From positions 31,578-95,577 of the IMG/VR virus record IMGVR_UViG_3300037961_005010: a DNA stretch of 64,000 nt; one strand, given 5' to 3'. The position numbers and the translations under genes are program-made. This DNA comes from a virus. Below the pieces are notes generated by a model that was given only the letters and a program-made list of their open reading frames with translations, was not told where the DNA came from and did no database searches. Positions 1 to 10,092 of the stretch are shown here, in pieces (position 1 is the first letter of the stretch; each line of letters begins with the position of its first letter).

Positions 1-3000
1 AGTGATAACTTTCACCGCATTCTCTTCAATAAAGGGAAAGCTCTTCAAGCTCGTGAACTTACACAGTTACAAACTATCATACAAAAACAAATTGAAAGAT
101 TCGGGCGTAATATTTTTAAAGAAGGTGCTACAGTTATTCCTGGTGGAATAACATTAAATGATTACTATGAGTTTGTAAAACTAGATACTACATCTTATTC
201 ACTTCCATCTGATGGATCTATAGATTCTGAAACATTTTTAGGTCAAACATCAGGTGTTAGAGTAAAAGTAATTGAAACTCAAGCTATAAGCGGGAGCGAT
301 CCAGCTACGCTATATGTATCCTATACAAACACATTAAATGCTACCACTGGAGCTGATCCTATACGTTTAACTCCAGGTGAAGATATAGTAGGAATAAACA
401 CTGGTACAGTGCTTACTGTACAAACAACAAATACTAGTTCTAATCCTGCCGTTGGTAAAGCAGTACGCTTTTCAGTAGGTCAAGGTTTCTACTTTGTAAA
501 TGGATTTTTTGTACAATCTCAAGCTCAGTCAATAGTATTATCAAAGTATTCGCCAACTGTTACAGTTGAAGTTGGATTTAAGGTAACACAGGACATTGTT
601 ACAGTTGATGATGATCAAAGTCTATACGATAATTCTGGTGCTTTACCTAACACTACAGCAGCCGGTGCTGACAGATATAGAATAACATTAACTCTTACAA
701 CAAAAGATCTGATTGATTCAGATGACACTTTTGTATATCTTGCTAAAATAAGAAATTCAGAAGTATTAGAAGCCGTGACTGGTTTCGATCAGTATGAAAA
801 AATAAACGACTTATTAGCATTAAGAACTAAAGAAGAATCTGGTAATTATTTAGTAAGACCATTTAAGATATCATATGATTCAGATGATTCTGATGGAAGC
901 ATTCTTAAATTAAAAGTTAGTGAAGGTACCGCATACGTAAATGGCTATAGAGCTCATAGAGATATTCAGACAGTATTAGATGTAAATAGAGCTAGAGATA
1001 CTTTAACTATAGAAAATGAAGTAGTGGCTGCAGACTATGGAAATTACGTTGTAGTTAATAACTTACTAGGGATACCTAACTATAGTTTAAATGATGAGTT
1101 AAACTTAAGAGATGACGCTACATATGGAACAGGCACAGATATAGGTACTGCTAGAGTAAGAGCAGTTGATGCTAATGCTGATGGCACATATAAAATATAT
1201 CTTTTTAAAATAGAAATGAATGATGGTTTTTATTTTAGGGATATACGATCAATTGGTAAATCTACAACTGATAACGCCCAGCTAGTTTTAGAAAACGGCG
1301 TGCCAGTTTTACAAGAAGCCGATAAGAATATTCTATTGTTTAAATTGCCAAATGGTCGTCCTTCTAACATGACTGATGTTTCATTTCAAGTTCAAAGAAA
1401 ATTCTTAGCAACAACTGATTCAGCTGGAACCTTGGGTCTATCTTTGTCAGGAATTGGAGAAACATTTTCCAATACATCAGATTGGATTGTAGCAGTTGAC
1501 TCTAGTGGATCGATTGTAACTCCTACTATTTCTGGATCAGGTACAACTTCTGCTACTGTATCAGGTGCACCAACTAATACACAATTAGAATTTTTAGCTT
1601 ATGTAAACAAAAGTCAAGCTTCACAAAGAAATAAGACTGCAGATGAAACAATAGCTCTTGGTGCAATAGAGTCTGATGGATCTGGAATTGAATACGTTGA
1701 CTTAGGAGTTGTAGATGTATATGATTATGAATATATAAGAGCAGATTCAGCAGCAGGTCCTGATATATCTCATAAATTTAACTTAGACGGTGGACAAAAT
1801 GATGCCTTTTATGATATCGGTCGACTAGTTCTAAAATCTGGACAAACTGTTTCTGGTAACGTAGCCTATAAGATAAACCACTTTTTACACAGCGTATCAG
1901 GTGATTTCTTCAGCATCAATTCATATTCAAGCATAAATTATGCAGACATACCAAAACATACATTAAAAGATGGAACAGAAGTAGATATAAGAGATTATAT
2001 TGATTTTAGACCAACTATTAACTCAGCAGGAACTTTTACAGGTTCTACTGCTAGAGTAAATGAGTTATTAAAACCAACTGATCTTGTAACTGCAGACGTG
2101 ACTTATTATCTTCCAAGGTTTGATAAAATCATTATAGATGAACAAGGGATTATATCAGTACTTGAAGGTGTATCTTCACTAGAGCCTAAGTTTAAAGAAG
2201 TTCCAGACAATGCTTTAGAACTTTATAGAGTTAAAATGAATCCATACACTGATACTGAAAGTGATATGAGTTTTCAATTTATCGAAAACAAAGGCTACAC
2301 TATGTCTGATATTGGTAAAATTGAAAAAAGAGTTGATCAGTTAGAAGAAGTTACTGCTTTAACACTGTTAGAATTAGATACAAATAGTTTAGAAGTATTA
2401 GATTCAGCTGGTAGTAACAGAACAAAATCAGGATTTTTAGTAGATAATTTTGCAGATCACTATCATTCTGCTACAACATCTCAAGAATATAAAGCATCTA
2501 TAAATCCACAGGATAAAACATTACACCCTTCATTTGTAGAAAAGAACGTAGGTTTAGTTTATGATTCAGACAACTCTACAAACACTATAATTAAAGGTGA
2601 CAATGTTTACATCAAATATGATCAAGAATCTTATATCCTGCAAGATCAAGTTTCAAGGACTGAAAATGTAAATCCATTTGCAGCAATACAGTTCAACGGA
2701 ACAGTGATGCTATCTCCTTCTTCAGATGAGTGGAGAGATACTCAAAGAGCTGCAGATAGAGTTATTCAAGGTGGAACTAGACTTGATACGAATCAAGAAC
2801 TTTTAAGAGAATCAATAAAATGGAATTGGAATGGAGTCGATCAAAACGGAACTGCTGTCGAAAGAGTTGTTACAAGTGAAACAATACGACAAGTTGTTGA
2901 TGATAGAGTTATAGATGTAGCAGTAATACCATTTATGAGATCTAGAAAAGTCTTCTTCGAAGCATATGGTTTAAGACCCAATACTAAAATGATTCCTTTC

Positions 3001-4893
3001 TTTGATGAAGTAGATGTTTCATCTTGGTGTAAAAATGAAAGCTTTCAAAACATAAATTCAGGAAGAACTGAATATGGAAATACTCAAGCTAATGCTACTA
3101 GCCACCCTGACGGATCATCTAGTTTAACTTCAGATGCTGCAGGCAGATTAACTGGTTCATTCTTCATACCAAACACATCAGCTGTAAGATTTAGAACTGG
3201 TGTTAGAGAATTTACACTATTAGACATCACTGCATACGATCCAAACAATGCAACAACTGTAGCTACTGCAGTATTTTCTGCTGAAGGTGCTATAAACACT
3301 AAGCAAAGAACAATTGTGTCTACTAGGAGACCTCAACCTCCAAGACCACCTGCAAGAAATAGAAGAACAGATCCTTTAGCTCAATCATTTATGGTCCATG
3401 AGGATGACGGTCTATTTGCAACAAAGATAAGATTGTATTTTTCAAGTAAGTCAGATACACTTCCAGTTTGGATTCAGCTAAGGCCAATGGTCAATGGACA
3501 TCCTTCATCTGATCAAGTTATTCCTGGTTCTACTAAAATATTGAATCCTTCTTCAGTAAATATCTCATCTGACGCTTCAGTTGCAACCGACTTTGAGTTT
3601 GATGAGCCTATTTTCTTGAGCCCTAACACTGAATACGCAGTAATAATACTAACAGATAACACTGACTATAATGTGTTTACTTCTAAGATGGGAGACTTTG
3701 TATTAAATTCTACAACAAAAAGAATTACTAAACAACCATTCTTAGGATCTTTCTTTAAATCACAAAACGCTGCGACTTGGTCACCTGCTCAAGATGAAGA
3801 TTTAGTATTTGAACTATTTAGAGCTGATTTCTCAACCACTGCTGCAGAAGCATACTTTGAGAATAGTTCACTGCCAAACAAATTATTAGGGATAGATCCT
3901 ATAACAACTACAGGATCATCTGCAGTAATAAAAGTTGCACATAAAGATAATGGCTTTGTTGTAGGTGATGAGGTAACTATATCAGGTGTATCAGGAACAA
4001 TAGGTGGGATTGCTGCAGCTGCAATGAATGGAACAAAAACTATAACAGCTGTTGATGGTGAAGGATATACGTTTAATCATGGATCAAACGCTTCATCAAC
4101 TCAAACCGGAGGAGGCTCGGCTGTGCTAGCTTCTGAAAATGCTATGGTTGATGTTCTATATCCATATATCGAAACACTAACACCTACAAAAACTTCTCTT
4201 CTATTCAATGGTAAGTTTCATAGCGGTAAATCATTAGCTGGTAGCGAAACACCATACGTTGAAGATGTAGCTCAAACAGCATTAAGTAATAAGGAAGAAA
4301 ATTACTTTCAACGACCTAAGGTTGTAGCTAACTCTGCTAAAGAAACATCATTAGGCACATCTACTGCTAAGATATATGTTGATATGACAACTACAAATTC
4401 TTACGTCTCGCCTGTTCTAGATTTACAGAGAGCCTCGCTGGCACTAGTAAATAATAGAATTGATAAACAGGCTTCGGCAACTGCAACAGGATTTAACGTT
4501 CCTATTGATTATATAGCAGAAACAGATACTAACCAAGGTAGTCACATTTCAAAACATGTAACTAAACCTGTAACACTTGTAAATGATGCTGTAGGATTAA
4601 AAGTTCTTATTGGTGCTAATAGACCATCAACTGCAGATTTTCAAGTATATTATAAAACATTAGTAGATGATTCTAAATTAGATGATACTAATTGGGTTTT
4701 AGCAACAAGAGAAAGTGAAGTGCCAAGTGACGAAGATAGATCAATATTTAGAGATTATAGATACTTGATAGGTGGACAAGGTGGAGCTTTAAATCCTTTT
4801 AATACCTTTCAAATAAAAATAGTTTTTAGATCTACTAACTCTTCTAAGGTTGCAACTATCAAAGATTTGAGAGTAATTGCTCTAGGTGTATAA
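1..4893 (+). CDS. Large DUF4815-type virion structural protein (5' end cut off)
   Basis: The frame is open from base 1 to a TAA at 4891-4893, giving 1630 residues, so the gene begins upstream of the window. The visible N-terminal part (KALQARELTQLQ, then QIERFGRNIFKEG) is the signature I associate with the DUF4815 family of marine T4-like phage structural proteins. The rest is beta-rich and Thr/Ser/Asp-rich, as in baseplate or fibre-associated proteins. Near residue 1100 there is a basic proline stretch (RRPQPPRPPARNRR) that looks like a hinge. It heads a run of virion genes and its stop overlaps the next start. The exact location in the particle is unknown. Confidence 0.85.
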   Translation, partial: SDNFHRILFNKGKALQARELTQLQTIIQKQIERFGRNIFKEGATVIPGGITLNDYYEFVKLDTTSYSLPSDGSIDSETFLGQTSGVRVKVIETQAISGSDPATLYVSYTNTLNATTGADPIRLTPGEDIVGINTGTVLTVQTTNTSSNPAVGKAVRFSVGQGFYFVNGFFVQSQAQSIVLSKYSPTVTVEVGFKVTQDIVTVDDDQSLYDNSGALPNTTAAGADRYRITLTLTTKDLIDSDDTFVYLAKIRNSEVLEAVTGFDQYEKINDLLALRTKEESGNYLVRPFKISYDSDDSDGSILKLKVSEGTAYVNGYRAHRDIQTVLDVNRARDTLTIENEVVAADYGNYVVVNNLLGIPNYSLNDELNLRDDATYGTGTDIGTARVRAVDANADGTYKIYLFKIEMNDGFYFRDIRSIGKSTTDNAQLVLENGVPVLQEADKNILLFKLPNGRPSNMTDVSFQVQRKFLATTDSAGTLGLSLSGIGETFSNTSDWIVAVDSSGSIVTPTISGSGTTSATVSGAPTNTQLEFLAYVNKSQASQRNKTADETIALGAIESDGSGIEYVDLGVVDVYDYEYIRADSAAGPDISHKFNLDGGQNDAFYDIGRLVLKSGQTVSGNVAYKINHFLHSVSGDFFSINSYSSINYADIPKHTLKDGTEVDIRDYIDFRPTINSAGTFTGSTARVNELLKPTDLVTADVTYYLPRFDKIIIDEQGIISVLEGVSSLEPKFKEVPDNALELYRVKMNPYTDTESDMSFQFIENKGYTMSDIGKIEKRVDQLEEVTALTLLELDTNSLEVLDSAGSNRTKSGFLVDNFADHYHSATTSQEYKASINPQDKTLHPSFVEKNVGLVYDSDNSTNTIIKGDNVYIKYDQESYILQDQVSRTENVNPFAAIQFNGTVMLSPSSDEWRDTQRAADRVIQGGTRLDTNQELLRESIKWNWNGVDQNGTAVERVVTSETIRQVVDDRVIDVAVIPFMRSRKVFFEAYGLRPNTKMIPFFDEVDVSSWCKNESFQNINSGRTEYGNTQANATSHPDGSSSLTSDAAGRLTGSFFIPNTSAVRFRTGVREFTLLDITAYDPNNATTVATAVFSAEGAINTKQRTIVSTRRPQPPRPPARNRRTDPLAQSFMVHEDDGLFATKIRLYFSSKSDTLPVWIQLRPMVNGHPSSDQVIPGSTKILNPSSVNISSDASVATDFEFDEPIFLSPNTEYAVIILTDNTDYNVFTSKMGDFVLNSTTKRITKQPFLGSFFKSQNAATWSPAQDEDLVFELFRADFSTTAAEAYFENSSLPNKLLGIDPITTTGSSAVIKVAHKDNGFVVGDEVTISGVSGTIGGIAAAAMNGTKTITAVDGEGYTFNHGSNASSTQTGGGSAVLASENAMVDVLYPYIETLTPTKTSLLFNGKFHSGKSLAGSETPYVEDVAQTALSNKEENYFQRPKVVANSAKETSLGTSTAKIYVDMTTTNSYVSPVLDLQRASLALVNNRIDKQASATATGFNVPIDYIAETDTNQGSHISKHVTKPVTLVNDAVGLKVLIGANRPSTADFQVYYKTLVDDSKLDDTNWVLATRESEVPSDEDRSIFRDYRYLIGGQGGALNPFNTFQIKIVFRSTNSSKVATIKDLRVIALGV

Positions 4894-5099
4894 TGAAGTA
4901 TATTAGTGTTGAAGGTCATTCTGATCTTGTAAAAGATAAAAGAACAGGTGCCATATTGAATATTAATGCTGATTTTGAACAATTAAGGAAAAACAAACAA
5001 AAACGTAAACAGCAAGAACATGAGTTTGAAAAACTAAAAGATGATGTTAATCAGATGAAAGTTATGCTGGAACTAATAGCTAAGAAGATGGAAATCTAA
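4893..5099 (+). CDS. Small coiled-coil conserved phage protein
   Basis: This 68-residue protein starts on the last base of the upstream stop codon. The N-terminus (MKYISVEGHSDLVKDKRTGA) resembles a small conserved protein of marine T4-like phages that follows large structural genes. Residues 28-68 are rich in Lys, Glu and Gln with heptad-like hydrophobics, consistent with a coiled coil. Tight coupling to the DUF4815 gene suggests a virion or assembly role. No specific function is known to me. Confidence 0.75.
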   Translation: MKYISVEGHSDLVKDKRTGAILNINADFEQLRKNKQKRKQQEHEFEKLKDDVNQMKVMLELIAKKMEI

Positions 5100-5356
5100 T
5101 GGGTAGAAAAATTTATGTAGACTTAAGCGATACTTTTGACGCTCAAAGAGAAAAAATTAATATTTTATCTACTAACGTCGGTGACTTAGATAATTTAATT
5201 GTGCCATCAAATCAAGATTCTGATTTAGTGGAAGCAATAAACTGGGTTTATAATAACGCCGTTGGAACAGAAGTTCGATCAGTATCTCTAAAACTCATAA
5301 ACTCTTCAGGAACTGTAGTTAAAGAAATATTTGGTTTTGATTCTGCCGGAGCGTAA
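5099..5356 (+). CDS. Small virion-associated protein, unknown function
   Basis: An 85-residue protein whose ATG overlaps the previous stop by one base. The segment DTFDAQREKINILSTNVGDL resembles a short module found in structural genes of marine T4-like phages. The C-terminal half predicts beta strands. It lies between two structural genes with almost no spacing, so co-translation is likely. Role inferred only from context. Confidence 0.7.
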   Translation: MGRKIYVDLSDTFDAQREKINILSTNVGDLDNLIVPSNQDSDLVEAINWVYNNAVGTEVRSVSLKLINSSGTVVKEIFGFDSAGA

Positions 5357-5361
5357 AGGTC

Positions 5362-6300
5362 ATGGCAGTTCGTAAACCATTAAAAATAAACTCTCAAAAC
5401 GACCTAGAGGAAATGTCTACCGCTGAGATCGATGCAATCAAAGCGCGGATGATCTCGTTATGGGGTGCTAATCCTACAGTAACTCTTTCAGTAGTTGGTT
5501 CAGGTGGAAATCTTGGAACAATAACAGATGAAAGATTATTAGCAGGACGTATAACTAAATCTTCTACTCCTGGTTTACCAAACACCGAAGTTTCTGTTCA
5601 CACGATTGCATATTCTAGAATAGAGCAAACTGTAGATAGTTCTGTAACTCCATGTATTGATACTGATAACAGAGCGTATCCAGTTTACATGACTGATAGC
5701 GGGCATGTTAGATCCATGAACGATTCTGATTTTCAAGATACATTTGTAAAGCCTGTTATAAACACATTAACATCTTCATCGATAACTCCAGAAGGTCAGG
5801 CTGGAACTTACTTCATAGCTTCAACAAACTTAGCTTTAGATGCGGATTTAGTTTCATCAATTCCTGTTTTTGTAGATACTTTGGCCGATGCAGATGCTTT
5901 TACATCTGGTCCTATTGCAGAAGATAGTGATCAGTTTATTATAGTAAATAGTTATTACTTACATAAATTAAGAACAGAACCTTTAACTAACTATGAAAAT
6001 TTTGTTTTAATCGATAGCGATAATCATTTAAGAGAAATGAATGATAGTGATAACGATCAACTAATGAATCACTGTCTCAAGTGGGCTACAGTTAGTTTAC
6101 AAAATAATAAATTAAGATACTCATACACTTCAGGAAATAGCCGCGGAACTGCGATGATAGATACTATATTGGATTCTGATAATGCAGTAATTAGAGAAGG
6201 CGAAGTATTAAATGAATATGCTGGTTATGATTATCAACAAGTTCCTGCAGGCGACCCAATAGTAAATCAAACACATTATTTGAGGATTGATAAAGTTTAA
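5362..6300 (+). CDS. Virion structural protein, paralogue A (MAVRKPLK family)
   Basis: A 312-residue protein that is clearly paralogous to the 314-residue product of 12353-13297. Both begin MAVRKPLK, share a TVTLSxVxSGGxLGxIxDxRxxAG block near residues 40-60, a QAGTYFI block near 145, and a RYSxTSGxxRGxxMxDTxLD block near 255. It is rich in Asp-Ser dipeptides (MNDSDFQDT, DSDNHLREMNDSDND), a trait shared with the fibre genes downstream. Position suggests a baseplate or fibre-network component; biochemical role unknown. Confidence 0.75.
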   Translation: MAVRKPLKINSQNDLEEMSTAEIDAIKARMISLWGANPTVTLSVVGSGGNLGTITDERLLAGRITKSSTPGLPNTEVSVHTIAYSRIEQTVDSSVTPCIDTDNRAYPVYMTDSGHVRSMNDSDFQDTFVKPVINTLTSSSITPEGQAGTYFIASTNLALDADLVSSIPVFVDTLADADAFTSGPIAEDSDQFIIVNSYYLHKLRTEPLTNYENFVLIDSDNHLREMNDSDNDQLMNHCLKWATVSLQNNKLRYSYTSGNSRGTAMIDTILDSDNAVIREGEVLNEYAGYDYQQVPAGDPIVNQTHYLRIDKV

Positions 6301-6306
6301 TATATA

Positions 6307-6753
6307 ATGGCAATTTTTAGTAATAAGATTATGAGTGTCAGATTTTTTGACGCTCAACAAACAATTATAGAAGTCCTTTATAAAGAAGGCGATCAAACCG
6401 TAGCATACGCTTTAGAAGTAGATTGGGAATCTCAAGATTTTCATGACTTACTAGAAGAATATAGTTTAGAAGATATTGAAAGAGCTACTATAAAGAAGCG
6501 TAAAGCAAAAGTAGAAAAAAGAAAAAAAGAACAGAAACCGGTTGAGAAAAAAATAATATATGAAACATCTCAACTTTTCAACTGTTTAAATTTTTTAGAT
6601 CAAAGATTTGATCCTGGTATCGTGTTTCAAATAAAAGCAGATATATTTAGAATACGCGGTATGACACAACTTCCAAAAAGTAAGATAAATAAAATTAAGA
6701 AAAGCAATGATGCATTAGAATTAATGTATCTTTTGAAATTAGCTATGAACTAA
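6307..6753 (+). CDS. Conserved phage protein of unknown function
   Basis: A 148-residue protein with a beta-rich N-terminal third, a strongly basic and charged middle (residues 60-80, KKRKAKVEKRKKEQKP) and an alpha-helical C-terminus. No enzyme motif is visible. There is no clear Shine-Dalgarno before the ATG at 6307; an internal ATG at 6331 (MSVRFFDAQQ) is a possible alternative start. It is the last gene before the glycosyltransferase island and may belong to either neighbour group. Confidence 0.65.
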   Translation: MAIFSNKIMSVRFFDAQQTIIEVLYKEGDQTVAYALEVDWESQDFHDLLEEYSLEDIERATIKKRKAKVEKRKKEQKPVEKKIIYETSQLFNCLNFLDQRFDPGIVFQIKADIFRIRGMTQLPKSKINKIKKSNDALELMYLLKLAMN

Positions 6754-6768
6754 AATACAGGATTTGTT

Positions 6769-7449
6769 ATGAAATTTCACACTGGCCCAGAGTGGGATGA
6801 GCGAGTTATAACATTAGAACCAAAAAGAAAAATTGGAGTACTATTATCTTCAGGTGTAGATAGTACAGTTCTTTTTAAAATGTTATGGGACAATTTTCCT
6901 ACAATACAAATAAAAATATTTAATGTTCAAACTAGTGAAAATCCTGAAAAACCTAAAATCACAGAAATATTAAAAAAATTAAGAATAGATTTAGACTTAG
7001 AGATAGTTGGCGAGTCAAGATGGAATTGGCCAATGAAATCGCACTATCCAAGACTATGTTTAGCTTTTCAAGAAATAAGAGATAATTACGACTGCGAGGA
7101 GCTGTATTGTGGGAATATACTGTCTCCTCATCCATATTTTTTTCCAAGATTTAACGAAACACAAAAAGGGATTCCTAAAAGAGTTTGGTTAACTAAAGAT
7201 AAATTTTTAAAAAATCCTTTTGAGCATCTAGAAAAATATCACATCATTGATCTTGCAAGAAGAAATGAGTTTGAGTGGTTGCTTGATTATACTATATCAT
7301 GCAACACTCATGCTGAAATTCCATGTAAAGATTGCATGGGCTGTAGAGAATTAGAATGGGGTTATGAACAATTAGATAATCCTGTTGGAGTAAACTTAGA
7401 CGATATGACTAAAGACGCAGTTAATAAGTACGGTGATATAGGATGGTAG
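6769..7449 (+). CDS. QueC-like PP-loop ATPase (7-cyano-7-deazaguanine synthase family)
   Basis: A 226-residue protein of the N-type ATP-pyrophosphatase superfamily. The PP-loop SSGVDS is at residues 27-32; in QueC it is normally SGGxDS. The C-terminus carries four cysteines, C178-x7-C186-x2-C189-x2-C192 followed by Arg, the zinc-site layout of QueC, preceded by a QueC-like NPFEHLEKYHIIDLA segment. QueC turns 7-carboxy-7-deazaguanine into preQ0 using ATP and ammonia. No queD, queE, folE or tgt-like DNA transglycosylase is in this window, so it may act on another substrate. It is the first gene of an island of methyl- and glycosyltransferase-like genes. Confidence 0.7.
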   Translation: MKFHTGPEWDERVITLEPKRKIGVLLSSGVDSTVLFKMLWDNFPTIQIKIFNVQTSENPEKPKITEILKKLRIDLDLEIVGESRWNWPMKSHYPRLCLAFQEIRDNYDCEELYCGNILSPHPYFFPRFNETQKGIPKRVWLTKDKFLKNPFEHLEKYHIIDLARRNEFEWLLDYTISCNTHAEIPCKDCMGCRELEWGYEQLDNPVGVNLDDMTKDAVNKYGDIGW

Positions 7450-7997
7450 ATTTAAGAGAAAAATATAACGAAGCATCTAGATGGTATGAACAGAAGTATG
7501 TAAAAGGCGGATGGGTAAAAAATCACTATATGAAAGATGAGCTTGATGCGTATAACTTTTGGATGGACAACAGAGAAGACGGCAAGATTATTTCTTTAGG
7601 CGTAGGTTCTGGACAAGATATTGAGATCTTAGGTAGTCCTGATCCTTCTAATTTTGTAGGTTATGATATATCTGAAGGTATGCTTAAAAATGCAATGATG
7701 AAGTTTCAAGCATACAATTTTTATTTAAGAGATTGCAATGAAAAAATAAAAGATTCGTGTGACATATTAGTAAGTATGTTTGGAACTCCTAATTACATAG
7801 GACTAGAAAAGCTTTTAGAACATTATGAAAATTTTGGTGCTAAACATGCGTTTTTTATTTTTTATGATGAAAATTACAATGATGGCATAGGAGAGAACTA
7901 TCATAGATATACTATGGATCATCTTAAAGACAGATTATCTGAATTTAATCCTATAGTAAACACCTTAAATGAAAACTATTACATGGTAAAGTGGTAA
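7443..7997 (+). CDS. Class I SAM-dependent methyltransferase-like protein
   Basis: A 184-residue protein whose start overlaps the end of the QueC-like gene. The segment IISLGVGSGQDIEIL (residues about 51-65) is a SAM-binding motif I, and FVGYDISEGMLKNA is the usual motif II with its acidic residue. DILVSMFGTPNYI corresponds to motif IV. The substrate cannot be told from sequence; neighbours suggest a small molecule or glycan destined for surface modification. Its TAA overlaps the next ATG, so the pair is probably translationally coupled. Confidence 0.75.
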   Translation: MVDLREKYNEASRWYEQKYVKGGWVKNHYMKDELDAYNFWMDNREDGKIISLGVGSGQDIEILGSPDPSNFVGYDISEGMLKNAMMKFQAYNFYLRDCNEKIKDSCDILVSMFGTPNYIGLEKLLEHYENFGAKHAFFIFYDENYNDGIGENYHRYTMDHLKDRLSEFNPIVNTLNENYYMVKW

Positions 7998-8695
7998 TGT
8001 TACAAATTATTGTGCATAAGTGGGGAGATTTCTATACAGAAAAATATATAGATTGCCTTAGAAAAAGTATCGATAAACACACCACAGTTGATTGGAACCT
8101 TACAGTTTTAAGAGATTATGAGTTGGGTTGGGATGTTTACAGCGAAAAGCATTTTAGAGGTGAAGGAAAGCCTGAAGTTGTTCAAGGTCCAAAGCTTGTC
8201 AATGGATATTATAATTATGATCTAGGAGGATTACCTTTATACAAAAAAATATATCCTTGGGTGCAGGACGAAAAAATAGGTAAAAAGAATGATGTTTTTA
8301 TGTATTTAGATATTGATATGACTATCAATGGTGATTTAAAATATTTTACAGAATTGAATTACGATAAACCATGGGTACAATATGATTACGACATCAATCC
8401 TCGTTTGCTAAAAAAAGATTACAAGAATCAAAACATAACCCCAATAAACACCTCAGTACTAACTTGGAAAAAAGGGCAGCTTAAACCTATTACAGATTTA
8501 ATAAAAGATAAACCTGATGAAGTATTTTTTACGTATAGAAGAGTAGACGCATATGTGTGGTATCAATTTGGAGTAAAAGATTTTTTTAATTATTTTCCAG
8601 TAGATAAAGTTGATTGGTATTATAAAGGTACAAAATCATTAATAAGAAATTTAGCTGGTGAGTCTATTGAGTTGAAGGATGATGTAGTTGTTTAA
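7997..8695 (+). CDS. Glycosyltransferase-like protein (GT-A, DxD)
   Basis: The chosen start is the ATG at 7997 (MLQIIVHKWGD), which overlaps the previous TAA; a GTG at 7991 is possible but less likely. The 232-residue protein has a Rossmann-like N-terminus and an MYLDIDMTING segment near residue 110 that fits the metal-binding DxD motif of GT-A glycosyltransferases. It resembles the next gene along its whole length (HKWGDFYTEKYID against AKWGSIYDDSYVN), suggesting a duplication. Donor and acceptor are unknown. Confidence 0.65.
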   Translation: MLQIIVHKWGDFYTEKYIDCLRKSIDKHTTVDWNLTVLRDYELGWDVYSEKHFRGEGKPEVVQGPKLVNGYYNYDLGGLPLYKKIYPWVQDEKIGKKNDVFMYLDIDMTINGDLKYFTELNYDKPWVQYDYDINPRLLKKDYKNQNITPINTSVLTWKKGQLKPITDLIKDKPDEVFFTYRRVDAYVWYQFGVKDFFNYFPVDKVDWYYKGTKSLIRNLAGESIELKDDVVV

Positions 8696-9473
8696 ATATT
8701 TAAGAAAGTCTATAGGTTTAAAATCCAAGAATAAAGTAATATGTGCAAAGTGGGGATCAATATACGATGACTCTTATGTAAATAAACTTTATGAAAAAGT
8801 TAAGAAGAACTGTTCTGTAGATTTTGACTTTGAGTGCTTTACTGAATTTGATGAATCTTGGGAAAAATACAAAAAGAAACATTATAGGGCATCAGTAGAT
8901 CCTGATCATAGATTTGATACTATTCAAAATGGTTATTATAGAGATGATTTTGGAGGCATACCACACTATCGTAAAATAACATTATTTAATGAAGATAGTA
9001 AATTTAAAAGTACAGATAGGATTTTATTTTTAGATTTAGACACTAATATAGAAGGTGACATAGGATATTTTTTTGAAGAATTAAATGATGAAAAACCTTA
9101 CATAGTTTGGAATTACTGGTGGGATGATCCATATTTCAAAGATGGCTATGAATGGAAAAGGCAATATCATATCACTAGGTGCCCGCTGTTTAATAGTTCA
9201 GTATTAAGATGGAAACCCGGTCAAAATAAACCCATATATAATTTTGTAAACAATAATTTAGATAAATGTTTTTTTACCTATCCTTCAATGGATACTTTTA
9301 TGTTTCATCAGTTTGGTCCCTATAGTTCCAAGGAAAGAGCTAACCATTTCCAATATTACAAGGAAGGTATAGTTACTACTAAAAGAGAACTAAAAGAAAA
9401 TGAAAAACCTGGAATCATCAATATGCTGGAAGGTATGACTTTAGAAGAGAAAAGAGATAATGTATCAAGTTGA
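8688..9473 (+). CDS. Glycosyltransferase-like protein, paralogue of upstream gene
   Basis: A 261-residue protein starting at a TTG (8688) that has AAGGA eight bases upstream and overlaps the preceding gene. ILFLDLDTNIEGD near residue 115 is the probable DxD metal site. The YYRDDFGGIPHYRKI region mirrors YYNYDLGGLPLYKKI in the upstream gene. The conserved N-terminal KWGS/KWGD and DxD blocks mark the two as paralogues. Acceptor unknown; action on host surface glycans or virion proteins is inference from the island context. Confidence 0.65.
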   Translation: MFKYLRKSIGLKSKNKVICAKWGSIYDDSYVNKLYEKVKKNCSVDFDFECFTEFDESWEKYKKKHYRASVDPDHRFDTIQNGYYRDDFGGIPHYRKITLFNEDSKFKSTDRILFLDLDTNIEGDIGYFFEELNDEKPYIVWNYWWDDPYFKDGYEWKRQYHITRCPLFNSSVLRWKPGQNKPIYNFVNNNLDKCFFTYPSMDTFMFHQFGPYSSKERANHFQYYKEGIVTTKRELKENEKPGIINMLEGMTLEEKRDNVSS

Positions 9474-10092
9474 AGAAGTAGATGTAATACGTTTTTGTGA
9501 TGTGCTGAGAGCACAAAGATATAAATCCGATTGGGAAGATTATTGGCAAAATTTGCATGATCAAATGCATGTGAATGAATTTAAAATACAAAAGTGGTGG
9601 GCTAATAAAATAGATCTAATAGGAAAAGAAGTTTCTATTTTAAATTCTGGCGCAGGTTTTTATTCGGTTCCAATGTGTTTCGAAAAAGGAGCTACTTTAG
9701 TAAGAACTTATGATATGTGCCCTGTTACTGATGAAATAGCATGGGAAGCTAATACACATTATCAACCAAACTATATACATTATGTTGAAGACGTAGTTTT
9801 TGATAGCCGTAAACTTAAGTGGGATTTATCTGATGTTTATATTAATACAAGCTGTGAACATTCTTATCACATGAAAGATGTAATACCTGACGGTGTTGAA
9901 GCTGTTGTAAGTAGTAATAACTTAACAAAAAGAGGACATATAAATAAAGTCAACTCTATACAAGAATTAGTCAAACAATCAGGAATTACTGAAGTAAAGT
10001 TTCATGAAGAAATGACACTTGAATACCAAGATGAATTAGGACCTAGAGAATATAAACAATTTTTTGTTTATGGATTGAAAGGCAAAAAATGA
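9460..10092 (+). CDS. Methyltransferase-like Rossmann-fold protein
   Basis: A 210-residue protein. VSILNSGAGFYSVPM (residues about 58-72) has the shape of a SAM-binding glycine loop, followed by LVRTYDMCP, where the Asp would bind ribose. It is distinct from the methyltransferase at 7443. Similar proteins occur as hypothetical genes in marine phages. Its ATG overlaps the upstream coding end and its stop overlaps the next start. Function beyond a probable SAM- or nucleotide-binding fold is not supported. Confidence 0.55.
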   Translation: MYQVEEVDVIRFCDVLRAQRYKSDWEDYWQNLHDQMHVNEFKIQKWWANKIDLIGKEVSILNSGAGFYSVPMCFEKGATLVRTYDMCPVTDEIAWEANTHYQPNYIHYVEDVVFDSRKLKWDLSDVYINTSCEHSYHMKDVIPDGVEAVVSSNNLTKRGHINKVNSIQELVKQSGITEVKFHEEMTLEYQDELGPREYKQFFVYGLKGKK

